Assembly (NCBI RefSeq): GCF_041897535.1
Contig: NZ_CP169217.1
Location: 2,294,001 to 2,358,000, forward strand
Length of the DNA stretch: 64,000 nucleotides
From: Methylomicrobium lacus_A
Lineage (GTDB): Bacteria; Pseudomonadota; Gammaproteobacteria; Methylococcales; Methylomonadaceae
Direction of reading: 5' to 3'
Positions 37,397 through 45,727 of the stretch are shown here, piece after piece; position 1 is the first letter of the stretch; every line of letters begins with the position of its first letter. The position numbers and the translations under genes are program-made. Below the pieces are notes generated by a model, which did no database searches, had not been told where the DNA came from, and saw nothing but the letters and a program-made list of their open reading frames with translations.

Positions 37397-38086
37397 ATGA
37401 AGATGCAAATTCGCAGATTACTTAGAGTGTTTGTTGCAGCATTTACTGTCGCTGGAGTTGCTTTTTCTATATCAGGATGTTCAGTAGCTTTACCTCCTTT
37501 TAAAATTACTCCGGATTTATATTCTTCGGTTGTTAATAGTAGTAATATTACTAATAAAACTTATTTAGTCTTAGTCCGCCCCGCAGGAGCTTTTATTCAA
37601 GTACCGTATCAACTATATGATGGTGAAGAGATGATCTCTGCGGGACAAGGGAGTAATTTATGCCATATTTACGAAACTTCTGCTGGCAAGCATACCCTCG
37701 GTCTCTCATTCATTGCAGGGACAGGATCAGTGGGGAGTATTCCTAAGCTGAGATTTAGGTTTATCGAGACTGAGTTGGCACCTAATAAAGTCTATTATCT
37801 ATCTATTAATATTGGAGATACTTATTTTGGCGGTTTTGTTGGCGGTCTGCAGCCAATATCGGCGCGGTTAAAAAATCAGGAAAACCTTCAAAAGTGGCTT
37901 TCAACATGCCAACTAGTTAAGTTTGATGTTGCCACTGCCAAAAGGGACTGGGTTGAACGCTACAGCACTGACTTTAAGCCAATGTTTGACGAATCTTTCC
38001 GCGAATGGAAGATTCAACCCAACAAATCTGAGTTGCTACCAGAAGATGGATTCAATGGATTTTTAGGGGCGGCGGCATCACCGTAG
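37397..38086 (+). CDS. Predicted lipoprotein of unknown function (DUF2846-like)
   Basis: A 229-residue protein with an N-terminal signal of the lipoprotein type; the lipobox is SISGC with the acylated Cys about 28 residues in. The mature part has the sequence YLVLVRPAGAFIQVPYQLYDG and AGKHTLGLSF, which resembles DUF2846-type periplasmic domains, though the match is only by eye. Start codons at 37397 and 37403 are both possible; neither has a strong ribosome binding site. The DNA is AT-rich like the preceding gene. Function unknown. Confidence 0.65.
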   Translation: MKMQIRRLLRVFVAAFTVAGVAFSISGCSVALPPFKITPDLYSSVVNSSNITNKTYLVLVRPAGAFIQVPYQLYDGEEMISAGQGSNLCHIYETSAGKHTLGLSFIAGTGSVGSIPKLRFRFIETELAPNKVYYLSINIGDTYFGGFVGGLQPISARLKNQENLQKWLSTCQLVKFDVATAKRDWVERYSTDFKPMFDESFREWKIQPNKSELLPEDGFNGFLGAAASP

Positions 38087-38248
38087 GCGTTATACGCTTT
38101 CGAAGTTTCATCAGATATACATTAGAAACTTCTTACAGACTGGTTTTAGCCGATATGAGCCGATCAATTTTAGTGAGCCTTTCCTTGTTACAGTGTAAAT
38201 TCTAACCCTATTTCTGAACATGTCAGATCAAACTCAGACTTTTACAAA

Positions 38249-38800
38249 TCAACCAATCCCTTCTGCCTGATAACGATATACCCGCACGGTATCCGACCAA
38301 TAATCCGCCGGCAGCCCCGCCTTTTGCTTCAGATGCCGAAGAAACTGCCGCGCATCGGGCAAGAGTTCCCAGACCGACGGCAGGAAAGTCCCGCGCCGCG
38401 GGCCTTCCTCGATGATCAAGCCGTCCACGCCGGGCCGAAGCTGCCTGAGCAAATCCTCTTCCGAACTGAACGCGATCGGCGCGGGCGGCGTCAGGATCGA
38501 CAAATGAATTTCCAGCTGCTCGAACTCGTCGGCGGTCAACGGCGGAAAGCGGTAATCCCTGAACGCGGCCGCAAACGCATTTTCGGCAATATCTTCGGCC
38601 AGCGGCCGCACCGCCTTCAGCGTGCCGATGCAGCCTCTCAATTCGTGATCTTTATGCAGGGTCACGAAGGTCGCGCGCGGCTCCAGCAATTCCGATGGCA
38701 AAGCGGACGGATCAACCGTCAACGGCTTGCCGGATTGCAGGCCGTGAAGGATCGAGTTTTTCGCCAGATCGAGCAGTATTTGCTTTTGTTGCTGATTCAT
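38249..38800 (-). CDS. amrA: AmmeMemoRadiSam system protein A (AMMECR1 family)
   Basis: A 183-residue AMMECR1-domain protein. Diagnostic blocks are ATFVTLHKDHELRGCIGTL (about residue 43 on), the RDYRFPPLTADEFEQLEIHLSIL segment and the ending ADYWSDTVRVYRYQ. It is one of three proteins of the AmmeMemoRadiSam group; its partners amrB and amrS are at 3.1-5.1 kb. The reaction is unknown. Here it stands alone on the minus strand, downstream of mnmE, with 81 bp between. Confidence 0.92.
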   Translation of the reverse strand: MNQQQKQILLDLAKNSILHGLQSGKPLTVDPSALPSELLEPRATFVTLHKDHELRGCIGTLKAVRPLAEDIAENAFAAAFRDYRFPPLTADEFEQLEIHLSILTPPAPIAFSSEEDLLRQLRPGVDGLIIEEGPRRGTFLPSVWELLPDARQFLRHLKQKAGLPADYWSDTVRVYRYQAEGIG

Positions 38801-38881
38801 CCTTTCACTCCGGTTCTTGATTTCCAGGTTGATTTGCAGGTCATTCTAACAGCGTAGCTGGAATGTCCTGCAAAAGGATGC

Positions 38882-40228
38882 TTATTTTCCGATGCAGAAA
38901 CTGGAAAAAATCTTGCCAAGCAAATCATCGGACGTAAATTGCCCGGTGATTTCGGCCAAGGCGTTTTGCGCCTGTCTCAGGTCTTCGGCGACCAGTTCGC
39001 CGGCGTGGTTGGCTTGCAGTTGGTAGAGCGCGCTTTCGACGAAGGCGTGGCCCTGGCTAAGCGCTTCGAGGTGGCGGCGACGGGCGATGAAGACGTGTTC
39101 GGCCCGGTCGTTGAAACCGACGCTTTGTTTGAGGTGGCGGACCAGGAAATCCATGCCTTCGCCCGTTTTTATCGACAGATAAATTTGCGTGCCGGCGGCC
39201 GTTTCGATCATTTCCGGCGCGCGGCCGAGCAGGTCGATCTTATTGTAGACTTCGGTGATCGGGATGTTGTCCGGCAGGGTTTGCCGGATCGCTTCGTCAT
39301 CCGGGTCGCGGGCGTCGATCAACAGCAGGATCAGGTCGGCCTTGCGGATTTCGGCGTGAGCGCGGCGGATGCCTTCCTGCTCGACCGGATTGTCGCTATC
39401 CCGAAGCCCCGCGGTATCGATGATGTGCAGCGGCATGCCGTCCAGTTGTATCCTTTCGCGGAGCACGTCACGGGTGGTGCCGGCGATGTCGGTCACGATC
39501 GCTGCCTCGAAGCCGGCCAGTGCATTCAACAGGCTCGATTTTCCGGCGTTCGGTTTGCCGGCCAATACGACCGTCATGCCGTCGCGGAGCAGGCGCCCCT
39601 GCTTCGCGGTCTGCTGGATTTGCTCGATCCGGCCGAGTAAGGCGGTGATACGGTTCTCGACGACGCCGTCGCTCAGAAAATCGATTTCTTCCTCGACGAA
39701 ATCGATCGCGGCCTCGACATAGGTGCGCAGCTCCGTCAATTCTTCGACCAGGTCGTTGATCAGCGTCGAGAAGACGCCCTGCATCGACATTTGCGCGGAA
39801 CGCGCCGATTGCTCGGTGCTGCTTTCGATCAGGTCGGCGACCGCTTCGGCCTGGGCCAGATCGAGCTTGTTGTTCAAAAACGCGCGTTCGGTGAATTCGC
39901 CGGGATTTGCGACCCGAACACCGAGAGACAGCACGCGGCGCAGCACCATGTCGAGCACGACCGAGCCGCCGTGGCCCTGAAGTTCGAGCACGTCTTCGCC
40001 GGTATAGGAATGGGGGCCCGGAAAATACAGCGCGATGCCGGAATCGATGAGGGTCCGGTCGGCATCCAGGAAGGGGGTGTATTGCGCCAGTCGCGGCGTC
40101 AGGGGTTTGGCGAGCAGATGACTGGCAATCTCGCTGACGAGACTGCCGGAAATGCGGACGATGCCGACACCGCCGTTGCCCGGCGGTGTCGCAATCGCAG
40201 CGATGGTGTCTTTAAAGTCGATTTGCAC
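38882..40228 (-). CDS. mnmE: tRNA modification GTPase MnmE
   Basis: A 448-residue GTPase that, with MnmG, adds the cmnm5 group to the wobble uridine of certain tRNAs. The N-terminal folate-binding domain begins DTIAAIATPPGNGGVGIVRISG; the G domain carries GKPNAGKSSLLNAL, DIAGTTRD, DTAGLRDS and NKIDLLG; and the protein ends in CIGK, the conserved C-terminal cysteine motif. The start is a GTG at 40228, immediately after the yidC stop. It is the last gene of the rpmH-rnpA-yidD-yidC-mnmE run. No mnmG, parA or parB is adjacent in the window. Confidence 0.97.
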   Translation of the reverse strand: MQIDFKDTIAAIATPPGNGGVGIVRISGSLVSEIASHLLAKPLTPRLAQYTPFLDADRTLIDSGIALYFPGPHSYTGEDVLELQGHGGSVVLDMVLRRVLSLGVRVANPGEFTERAFLNNKLDLAQAEAVADLIESSTEQSARSAQMSMQGVFSTLINDLVEELTELRTYVEAAIDFVEEEIDFLSDGVVENRITALLGRIEQIQQTAKQGRLLRDGMTVVLAGKPNAGKSSLLNALAGFEAAIVTDIAGTTRDVLRERIQLDGMPLHIIDTAGLRDSDNPVEQEGIRRAHAEIRKADLILLLIDARDPDDEAIRQTLPDNIPITEVYNKIDLLGRAPEMIETAAGTQIYLSIKTGEGMDFLVRHLKQSVGFNDRAEHVFIARRRHLEALSQGHAFVESALYQLQANHAGELVAEDLRQAQNALAEITGQFTSDDLLGKIFSSFCIGK

Positions 40229-41959
40229 TTATGATGCAAGCCCTGCTTTTTCGATTTGCTTGGTGATGTACATTTGTTGGCAGATCGACAAGGTATTGTT
40301 GACCACCCAGTACAGCACCAGACCCGCCGGGAAGAACAGGAAGAAGATCGTGAAGACGATCGGAAACAGTTTGATCACCTTCGCCTGCACCGGATCGACC
40401 GGGGCCGGGTTCAGACCCTGCTGGATCTTCATCGTGACGCCCATGATCAGAGGCAGGATGTAGAAAGGATCCTGCACCGACAAATCCTGCAACCAGAGCG
40501 CGAACGGCGCCTGCCGGAATTCGACCGTTTCGCCGAGTACCCAGTACAGACACATGAACACCGGAATCTGCAACAACAGCGGCAAGCAGCCGCCGAGCGG
40601 ATTGACCTGCTCCTTCTTGTACAGCGCCATCATTTCCTGGTTCAGGCGCATGCGGTCGTCCGCGAAGCGCTCTTGCAGTTCTTTCAGGCGCGGCTGCACC
40701 TTGCGCAGCTTCGCCATCGAGCGGAAACTGGCCTGGGTCAGCGGGAACATCAACAGTTTGATACAGAAGGTCACGCCGATGATCGCGAGGCCCCAGTTGT
40801 GGGTGAAACTGTGAATCCAGTTCAACAACGAGTAGATCGGCTTGCCGATGAAAGTCAGCACGCTGTAATCGACGGTCAATTCCAAGCCTTTGGCGACCTT
40901 TTCCATCACCGGCTGAATCTTCGGACCGGCATACAGGCTCGCGGTCAGATTTGCCGAGCCGTTTGCCGGCACGGTCACCGCCGGCGAATACGAGCCGATC
41001 ACATAACGGTCGTCTTGCTGCAGCCATTTGGTGTAGAAATGATTGTCCTGCTCGGCAGGCGGAACCCAGGCCGAGGCGAAATAATGCTGGATGAACGCCG
41101 CCCAGCCGCCCTTGGTGCTGGCGTCGAGCACTTCTTCCCGCATGTCGTCGAAATCGATCTTTTGATATTTCTCTTTTTCGGTGTAGACCACGCCGCCGTT
41201 ATAGGCGCGCATGCCGCCGGCCAGCGCACTGCCGCTGTTTTCCTTGATCGGCGTTCTGAGCAACTGGCTGTACTGTCTCCCATTCCAGGGTTGGGCGGAC
41301 GCGTTGTCTATCTTTTGCGCGAGTTTGATTTCGTAGCTGCCGCGCGTAAAAGTAAACGCCTTGGTCACGGTCAGACCGTTGCTGTCGGTCCAGGTCAACG
41401 GCACGGTCAGGCTGTCCTGCCCGTCTTGCAGCGTATAGCTGTCCTGGGCGCTCGTAAAGACGGTCAGATGGTTCGCCGCCGAAGCGGAGCCGGGGCTGGA
41501 GATCAGGCCGCTTTGCGCGATAAAGTATTTATCCTGTGCGGCATTGAAGAGGCGCACCGGGCTGCGGTCGATCGTTTCCGCTTCGAAGCCGATCAAACGG
41601 CGCGCCGCATCGACGATCGTATTGCTTTGCTGAACCGGGTAAGCGAGCAGGTCCAGGTTCTGGATCGTGCCGCCCACGAGGTCGATTTCGAGCGCCAGCA
41701 CGTCGGTTTTGATCCTGACGGTCTTGGTGGCGGCGGGCGCGCTCGCTACAGCGGCCGCGCTGGCCTGCGCCGGCGCATTTGCAGCCGCAGAAGCCGCCTC
41801 GCCGTTCACGGTCGGCAAGTCTTCTTTGAGGGTCGCCGCGGCGCTTTCTACCGCCGCCGGCACGGCCGGTTTCGGGCCGTAATCGATCTGCCATTGCTGG
41901 TACAGCATGAAGACCAGCAGGCCAAAGCTAAAGATGAGAAGAAATCTTATATTATCCAT
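40229..41959 (-). CDS. yidC: Membrane protein insertase YidC
   Basis: A 576-residue Gram-negative YidC (Oxa1 family) that inserts and folds inner-membrane proteins, alone or with SecYEG. It has an N-terminal signal anchor (FLLIFSFGLLVFML), a large periplasmic domain (about residues 30-340) and five C-terminal transmembrane segments with the conserved hydrophilic-groove arginine region. The start at 41959 (MDNIRFLL) is canonical for gammaproteobacteria; 12 extra codons from 41995 are unlikely. It overlaps yidD by 8 bp and abuts mnmE. Confidence 0.97.
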   Translation of the reverse strand: MDNIRFLLIFSFGLLVFMLYQQWQIDYGPKPAVPAAVESAAATLKEDLPTVNGEAASAAANAPAQASAAAVASAPAATKTVRIKTDVLALEIDLVGGTIQNLDLLAYPVQQSNTIVDAARRLIGFEAETIDRSPVRLFNAAQDKYFIAQSGLISSPGSASAANHLTVFTSAQDSYTLQDGQDSLTVPLTWTDSNGLTVTKAFTFTRGSYEIKLAQKIDNASAQPWNGRQYSQLLRTPIKENSGSALAGGMRAYNGGVVYTEKEKYQKIDFDDMREEVLDASTKGGWAAFIQHYFASAWVPPAEQDNHFYTKWLQQDDRYVIGSYSPAVTVPANGSANLTASLYAGPKIQPVMEKVAKGLELTVDYSVLTFIGKPIYSLLNWIHSFTHNWGLAIIGVTFCIKLLMFPLTQASFRSMAKLRKVQPRLKELQERFADDRMRLNQEMMALYKKEQVNPLGGCLPLLLQIPVFMCLYWVLGETVEFRQAPFALWLQDLSVQDPFYILPLIMGVTMKIQQGLNPAPVDPVQAKVIKLFPIVFTIFFLFFPAGLVLYWVVNNTLSICQQMYITKQIEKAGLAS

Positions 41960-42188
41960 TCTTATTATTACCAAATTTTTCCGGGACGGGGTCAATGCCG
42001 CCCTCGTGGAAAGGGTGGCATTTCAATAGTCTGCGCAGGGTGAGGTAGGAGCCAGCCATGAAACCGTGGAGACGAAGCGCTTCGATGGCATAAGTTGAGC
42101 AGCTTGGATAAAACCGGCATCGATTTCCAAGCAGGGGACTTATGAAGTATTTGTAAAACTTGATGACCGCTATGAGCACGAAGCGCAT
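41952..42188 (-). CDS. yidD: Membrane protein insertion efficiency factor YidD
   Basis: A 78-residue small amphipathic protein, starting MRFVLIAVIKFYKYFISPLL with the conserved NRCRFYPSCSTYAIEAL core. It supports YidC-dependent insertion. A TTG at 42209 could extend it by seven residues. It overlaps rnpA at the 5' end and yidC at the 3' end. Confidence 0.94.
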   Translation of the reverse strand: MRFVLIAVIKFYKYFISPLLGNRCRFYPSCSTYAIEALRLHGFMAGSYLTLRRLLKCHPFHEGGIDPVPEKFGNNKNG

Positions 42189-42538
42189 CGGGATACCAGT
42201 CTTGACCAATGCTTTTCCAAGGAATGACTCAATGTCTCCAAGGGTGCGTCGATCGCTTCCCTGCGCGCCAGCACCACGATATCCATACTGCCCAAACTAT
42301 GCTGCCGCATTCTGAAATTTTCCCTGACAGCCCGTTTGATCGCGTTCCGGTGCACGGCCTTTTTAATTTGTTTCTTGGCGATTGCCAAACCCAGCCGGGG
42401 ATGATCGAGATCATTCCTGATGGCTAATAAGGTAAAATATTGGTCGCCGGACTTTACCGGTTTGGCAAAAACTTTTTTGTAATCATCCGGCTTGTTCAGA
42501 CGCAACGCTGAAGGAAAACTTAAACTGTTCTCAGTCAC
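42170..42538 (-). CDS. rnpA: Ribonuclease P protein component
   Basis: A 122-residue basic protein that binds the RNase P RNA and helps it mature tRNA 5' ends. The conserved core RLGLAIAKKQIKKAVHRNAIKRAVRENFR contains the RNR motif. The start is a GTG at 42538, 11 bp after the rpmH stop; its last bases overlap yidD. Confidence 0.95.
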   Translation of the reverse strand: MTENSLSFPSALRLNKPDDYKKVFAKPVKSGDQYFTLLAIRNDLDHPRLGLAIAKKQIKKAVHRNAIKRAVRENFRMRQHSLGSMDIVVLARREAIDAPLETLSHSLEKHWSRLVSRCASCS

Positions 42539-42549
42539 CCGGTTGCCGA

Positions 42550-42684
42550 CTACACTGTCAATTTGGCGCGGCCTTTCGCTCTGCGCGCGCTGAGGACCTT
42601 GCGGCCACCGACGGTTGCCATTCTGGCGCGAAAGCCGTGGGTTCTTACACGTTTAATTTTGCTAGGTTGATATGTTCTTTTCAT
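42550..42684 (-). CDS. rpmH: 50S ribosomal protein L34
   Basis: A 44-residue protein translated as MKRTYQPSKIKRVRTHGF followed by the RARMATVGGRKVL core and a basic C-terminus ending in LTV. This is the canonical L34. It heads the minus-strand rpmH-rnpA-yidD-yidC-mnmE operon, opposite dnaA. Confidence 0.97.
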   Translation of the reverse strand: MKRTYQPSKIKRVRTHGFRARMATVGGRKVLSARRAKGRAKLTV

Positions 42685-42853
42685 TAGTGTTGCCCGATCG
42701 AAATAATTTTAAGAAATACAGATAAAAAAGCCTTAGGATGATAGAATAATCCGCTTAACCTGTCAATTCTATTACGCTTTGTTTTTATTGCATTAACCCG
42801 ATGACAGGCCCCTGTCTTATTTGTTTTACCATCTTATCTTTATCAAAAACCTC
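42685..42853. other. Divergent rpmH-dnaA intergenic region
   Basis: An AT-rich 169-bp gap that carries the oppositely directed promoters of rpmH and dnaA. In Pseudomonas-type gammaproteobacteria oriC lies here, but I find no good DnaA box (TTATNCACA) or cluster of them, so an origin is not called. Confidence 0.5.
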
Positions 42854-44170
42854 ATGAGTTCGATTTGGAGCAACTGTCTCGCCAAGCTTGAAAACGAAAT
42901 TTCCAGCTCAGATTTCAGCACCTGGATTCGGCCGTTGCAGGCCGTCGAGAGCGAAGGACGGATCAGATTGTTGGCCCCTAACCGTTTTGTGCTCGACTGG
43001 ATCAAGGAACATCATTTCGCGAAGATCGAGGAAACGATCCATCAGTTCGCGGAAGGCTCGATCACGCTGGTTCTCGAAATCGGCTCGAAAAAACCGGAAG
43101 CGCCGGCCGCGGTAAAAAACCTGCAACCTGCGGAAACCAAAAAACAGCATCCCAACTTCCTGAACAAATCCTTCACCTTCGACAATTTTGTCGAAGGTAA
43201 ATCGAACCAGCTCGCGCGCGCGGCCTCGACCCAGGTTGCCGAGAATATCGGCAAGGCCTACAATCCTTTGCTGATCTACGGCAGTTCCGGCCTCGGCAAG
43301 ACGCACTTGATGCACGCGATCGGCAACGCGGTGCTGCAAAAGAATCCGGCCGCCTCGATCGTCTACCTGCATTCGGAAAAATTCGTGCAGGACATGGTCA
43401 AGGCCTTGCAGCAAAACCAGATCAACAGTTTCAAGGAATATTACCGCGGCCTCGATGTGCTGCTGATCGACGACATTCAGTTTTTTGCCGGCAAGGAGCG
43501 TTCGCAGGAAGAATTCTTCCACACCTTCAATACCCTGCTCGAAAAGAAACACCAGGTCGTATTGACTTGCGACAAATACCCGAAGGAGATCGACGGCCTC
43601 GAAGACCGCCTGAAATCGCGTTTCGGCTGGGGGCTGCCGGTGTCGATCGAGCCGCCCGACATGGAAACCCGCGCCGCGATTCTGATGAAAAAGGCGGACA
43701 TCGCGCATGTCGAACTGCCGCAGGAAGTCGCGTTTTTCATCGCGAAAAGGATTCCGTCCAATGTGCGCGACCTGGAAGGCGCGCTGCGGCGCGTGATCGC
43801 GAATGCGCAGTTCACCGGCCAGAAGATCACCGTCGAGTTCACCAAGGAGGCTTTGCACGACCTGATTTCGCTGCAGGACAAGCTGGTCAATATCGACAAC
43901 ATCCAGAAAACGGTCGCCGACTATTACAAGATCCGGATTGCCGATCTGTCCTCGAAAAACCGCCGCCAGTCGGTTACCCGGCCCCGGCAAATCGCGATGA
44001 GCCTCGCCCGCGAGCTGACTTCGCACAGCCTGCCCGAGATCGGCGAGGCCTTCGGCGGCCGCGACCATACGACCGTGATCAATGCCTGCAAACGCATCGT
44101 CGAGCTGAAAGAATCGGACGTCAAGGTCGCGGAAGATTATGCGAACCTGTTGCGGTCCTTGTCGCATTGA
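42854..44170 (+). CDS. dnaA: Chromosomal replication initiator DnaA
   Basis: A 438-residue AAA+ initiator that binds DnaA boxes and melts oriC. The N-terminal interaction domain begins WSNCLAKLENEISSSDFSTW; the ATPase has Walker A GSSGLGKTHL (about residue 140) and Walker B LLIDDIQFF; the C-terminal helix-turn-helix holds GGRDHTTVINAC. The start at 42854 (MSSIWSN) fits homologues; the 11 codons upstream are not family-like. It leads the dnaA-dnaN-recF-gyrB set. Confidence 0.98.
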   Translation: MSSIWSNCLAKLENEISSSDFSTWIRPLQAVESEGRIRLLAPNRFVLDWIKEHHFAKIEETIHQFAEGSITLVLEIGSKKPEAPAAVKNLQPAETKKQHPNFLNKSFTFDNFVEGKSNQLARAASTQVAENIGKAYNPLLIYGSSGLGKTHLMHAIGNAVLQKNPAASIVYLHSEKFVQDMVKALQQNQINSFKEYYRGLDVLLIDDIQFFAGKERSQEEFFHTFNTLLEKKHQVVLTCDKYPKEIDGLEDRLKSRFGWGLPVSIEPPDMETRAAILMKKADIAHVELPQEVAFFIAKRIPSNVRDLEGALRRVIANAQFTGQKITVEFTKEALHDLISLQDKLVNIDNIQKTVADYYKIRIADLSSKNRRQSVTRPRQIAMSLARELTSHSLPEIGEAFGGRDHTTVINACKRIVELKESDVKVAEDYANLLRSLSH

Positions 44171-44225
44171 TCTTTGCGTGTCGGGGCGTGCCAAAATTAT
44201 GTAACTGATGTTACGCGCGATTAAA

Positions 44226-44494
44226 TATCCACGAAAAACTCAAAAAGCACGAAAAAATGTATAAGGAAATTGGGTGCAAAGAAGGCGGTTACAAAACCTG
44301 TTACGCCGCCATCCTTGTTGAAATAAAAGCGCTTTTCGCTGTACCGTGAGCGCATAAGGCGCAGCGCTGAATTACCAGGAAGCGACAGAAAGCATCTGAG
44401 CTTGCCGCTCAACTTTGACCATTATCCGAAAGCAACGACTGACCGGATTGAGTTATGAAATTTTTCGTGCCTTTCGTGTTTTTTGTGGACAATG
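44226..44494. repeat. Inverted-repeat element filling the dnaA-dnaN gap
   Basis: The 446-bp dnaA-dnaN gap (44171-44616) is long for this locus. Its left part contains TATCCACGAAAAACTC near 44226 and AAGCACGAAAAA, and its right part has the reverse complement-like TTTTTCGTGCCTTTCGTG and TTTTTTGTGGAC at 44460-44491, forming an imperfect ~28-bp terminal inverted repeat. Dispersed elements with such CCACGAAAA ends are common in proteobacterial intergenic regions. TGTGGACAA at 44484-44492 is also a one-mismatch DnaA box on the minus strand. Confidence 0.5.
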
Positions 44495-44616
44495 CGGCAA
44501 CACAAGGATTTGAGCCGCGATTGCCACCTTTGACACTCGATATCGCTTCTTAATCTATTAAAGAGTACCTTTTGAGCCTGTAACATCTACCACTGCCCTT
44601 TTATTTGCCTTCGCCT

Positions 44617-45717
44617 ATGAAATTCAGTATCAATCGAGACACCCTGCTCCCTCCTTTGCAACAAATCGTCAGCGTGATCGAAAAAAAGCAGACGATGCCG
44701 ATTCTTTCGAACGTGCTGATGGTAATCGATGCGGACACGCTGACCCTGACCGGCACCGATCTTGAAATCCAGATCGTTTCCCGGCTGGCCGTGATCGGCG
44801 CCCAACCCGGCGCGATCACCCTGCCCGCCCGCAAATTCCTCGACATTTGCCGCCTGTTGCCGCCGAATACCGAGATACGCATCGAGCAACATGACGACAT
44901 GGTCAAACTGGCCACCTCGCGCAGCCGCTTTTCGTTGTCCTGCCTGCCGGCCGAAAACTATCCCGAATTCGCCGAATCGCAGATGGAGAACAGTTTTCAG
45001 ATCGGCGCGGGCAAGCTCAAAAAAGCGCTCGAAAAAACGATGTTCTGCATGGCCAACCAGGATGTGCGCTATTACCTGAATGGCCTGCTGCTGCATATCT
45101 CGAACAATGCGCTCAAACTGGTCGCATCGGACGGCCACCGCCTGGCGATTTACGAAGACGCACTCGAAACGCCGACCGGCCTCGAAGCGCGTATCATCGT
45201 ACCGCGCAAAGGCGTACAGGAATTGTCGCGCCTGCTCGACGACAGCGACGCCCAGCTCCAGGTCAGTTTTTCGAGCAACCATATCAAGGTTGCGGTGCAT
45301 AACAGCGTGTTTTCGGCGAAATTGGTCGATTCCAAATATCCCGACTTCGGCAAGGTCTTTCAGCAAGCCTTCCTGCCCCCGCTGGCGATTCAAAAACCGC
45401 TGCTCCGCGAAGCGCTGACCCGCGCCTCGATTCTGGCCAATGAAAAATTTCGCGGCGTGACCTTCCGCTTCGCGGCGGACCTGCTCCACATCAACGCGCA
45501 CAACCCCGAACACGAGGAAGCCGAGGAAGAACTGCCGATCACCTACGGCGGCGATGAATTCAGCATCTCGTTCAATGCGCAATACATGCTCGACGCGGTA
45601 TCGAATCTCGACGCGGATACCGCCGAATTGACGATCGCCTCAAACCTGAGCAGTTGCTTCATCAACGAACCCGAACAGCAGACTTACAAATTCATCGTGA
45701 TGCCGATGCGGTTATGA
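44617..45717 (+). CDS. dnaN: DNA polymerase III sliding clamp (beta subunit)
   Basis: A 366-residue three-domain clamp that tethers polymerase III to DNA. It starts MKFSINRDTLLPPLQQIVSV, includes TMPILSNVLM and the YYLNGLLLH segment, and ends YKFIVMPMRL, the family's conserved MPMRL tail. The start at 44617 matches homologues. It is followed by recF after 10 bp. Confidence 0.97.
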   Translation: MKFSINRDTLLPPLQQIVSVIEKKQTMPILSNVLMVIDADTLTLTGTDLEIQIVSRLAVIGAQPGAITLPARKFLDICRLLPPNTEIRIEQHDDMVKLATSRSRFSLSCLPAENYPEFAESQMENSFQIGAGKLKKALEKTMFCMANQDVRYYLNGLLLHISNNALKLVASDGHRLAIYEDALETPTGLEARIIVPRKGVQELSRLLDDSDAQLQVSFSSNHIKVAVHNSVFSAKLVDSKYPDFGKVFQQAFLPPLAIQKPLLREALTRASILANEKFRGVTFRFAADLLHINAHNPEHEEAEEELPITYGGDEFSISFNAQYMLDAVSNLDADTAELTIASNLSSCFINEPEQQTYKFIVMPMRL

Positions 45718-45727
45718 TGCGCGCGCA

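Noticed and set aside
40256..42043. 595-codon open frame opposite yidC
   Set aside because: Antisense to a confirmed gene; no domain.
42685..42853. oriC between rpmH and dnaA
   Set aside because: No convincing DnaA-box cluster was found by eye, so the origin is not called.
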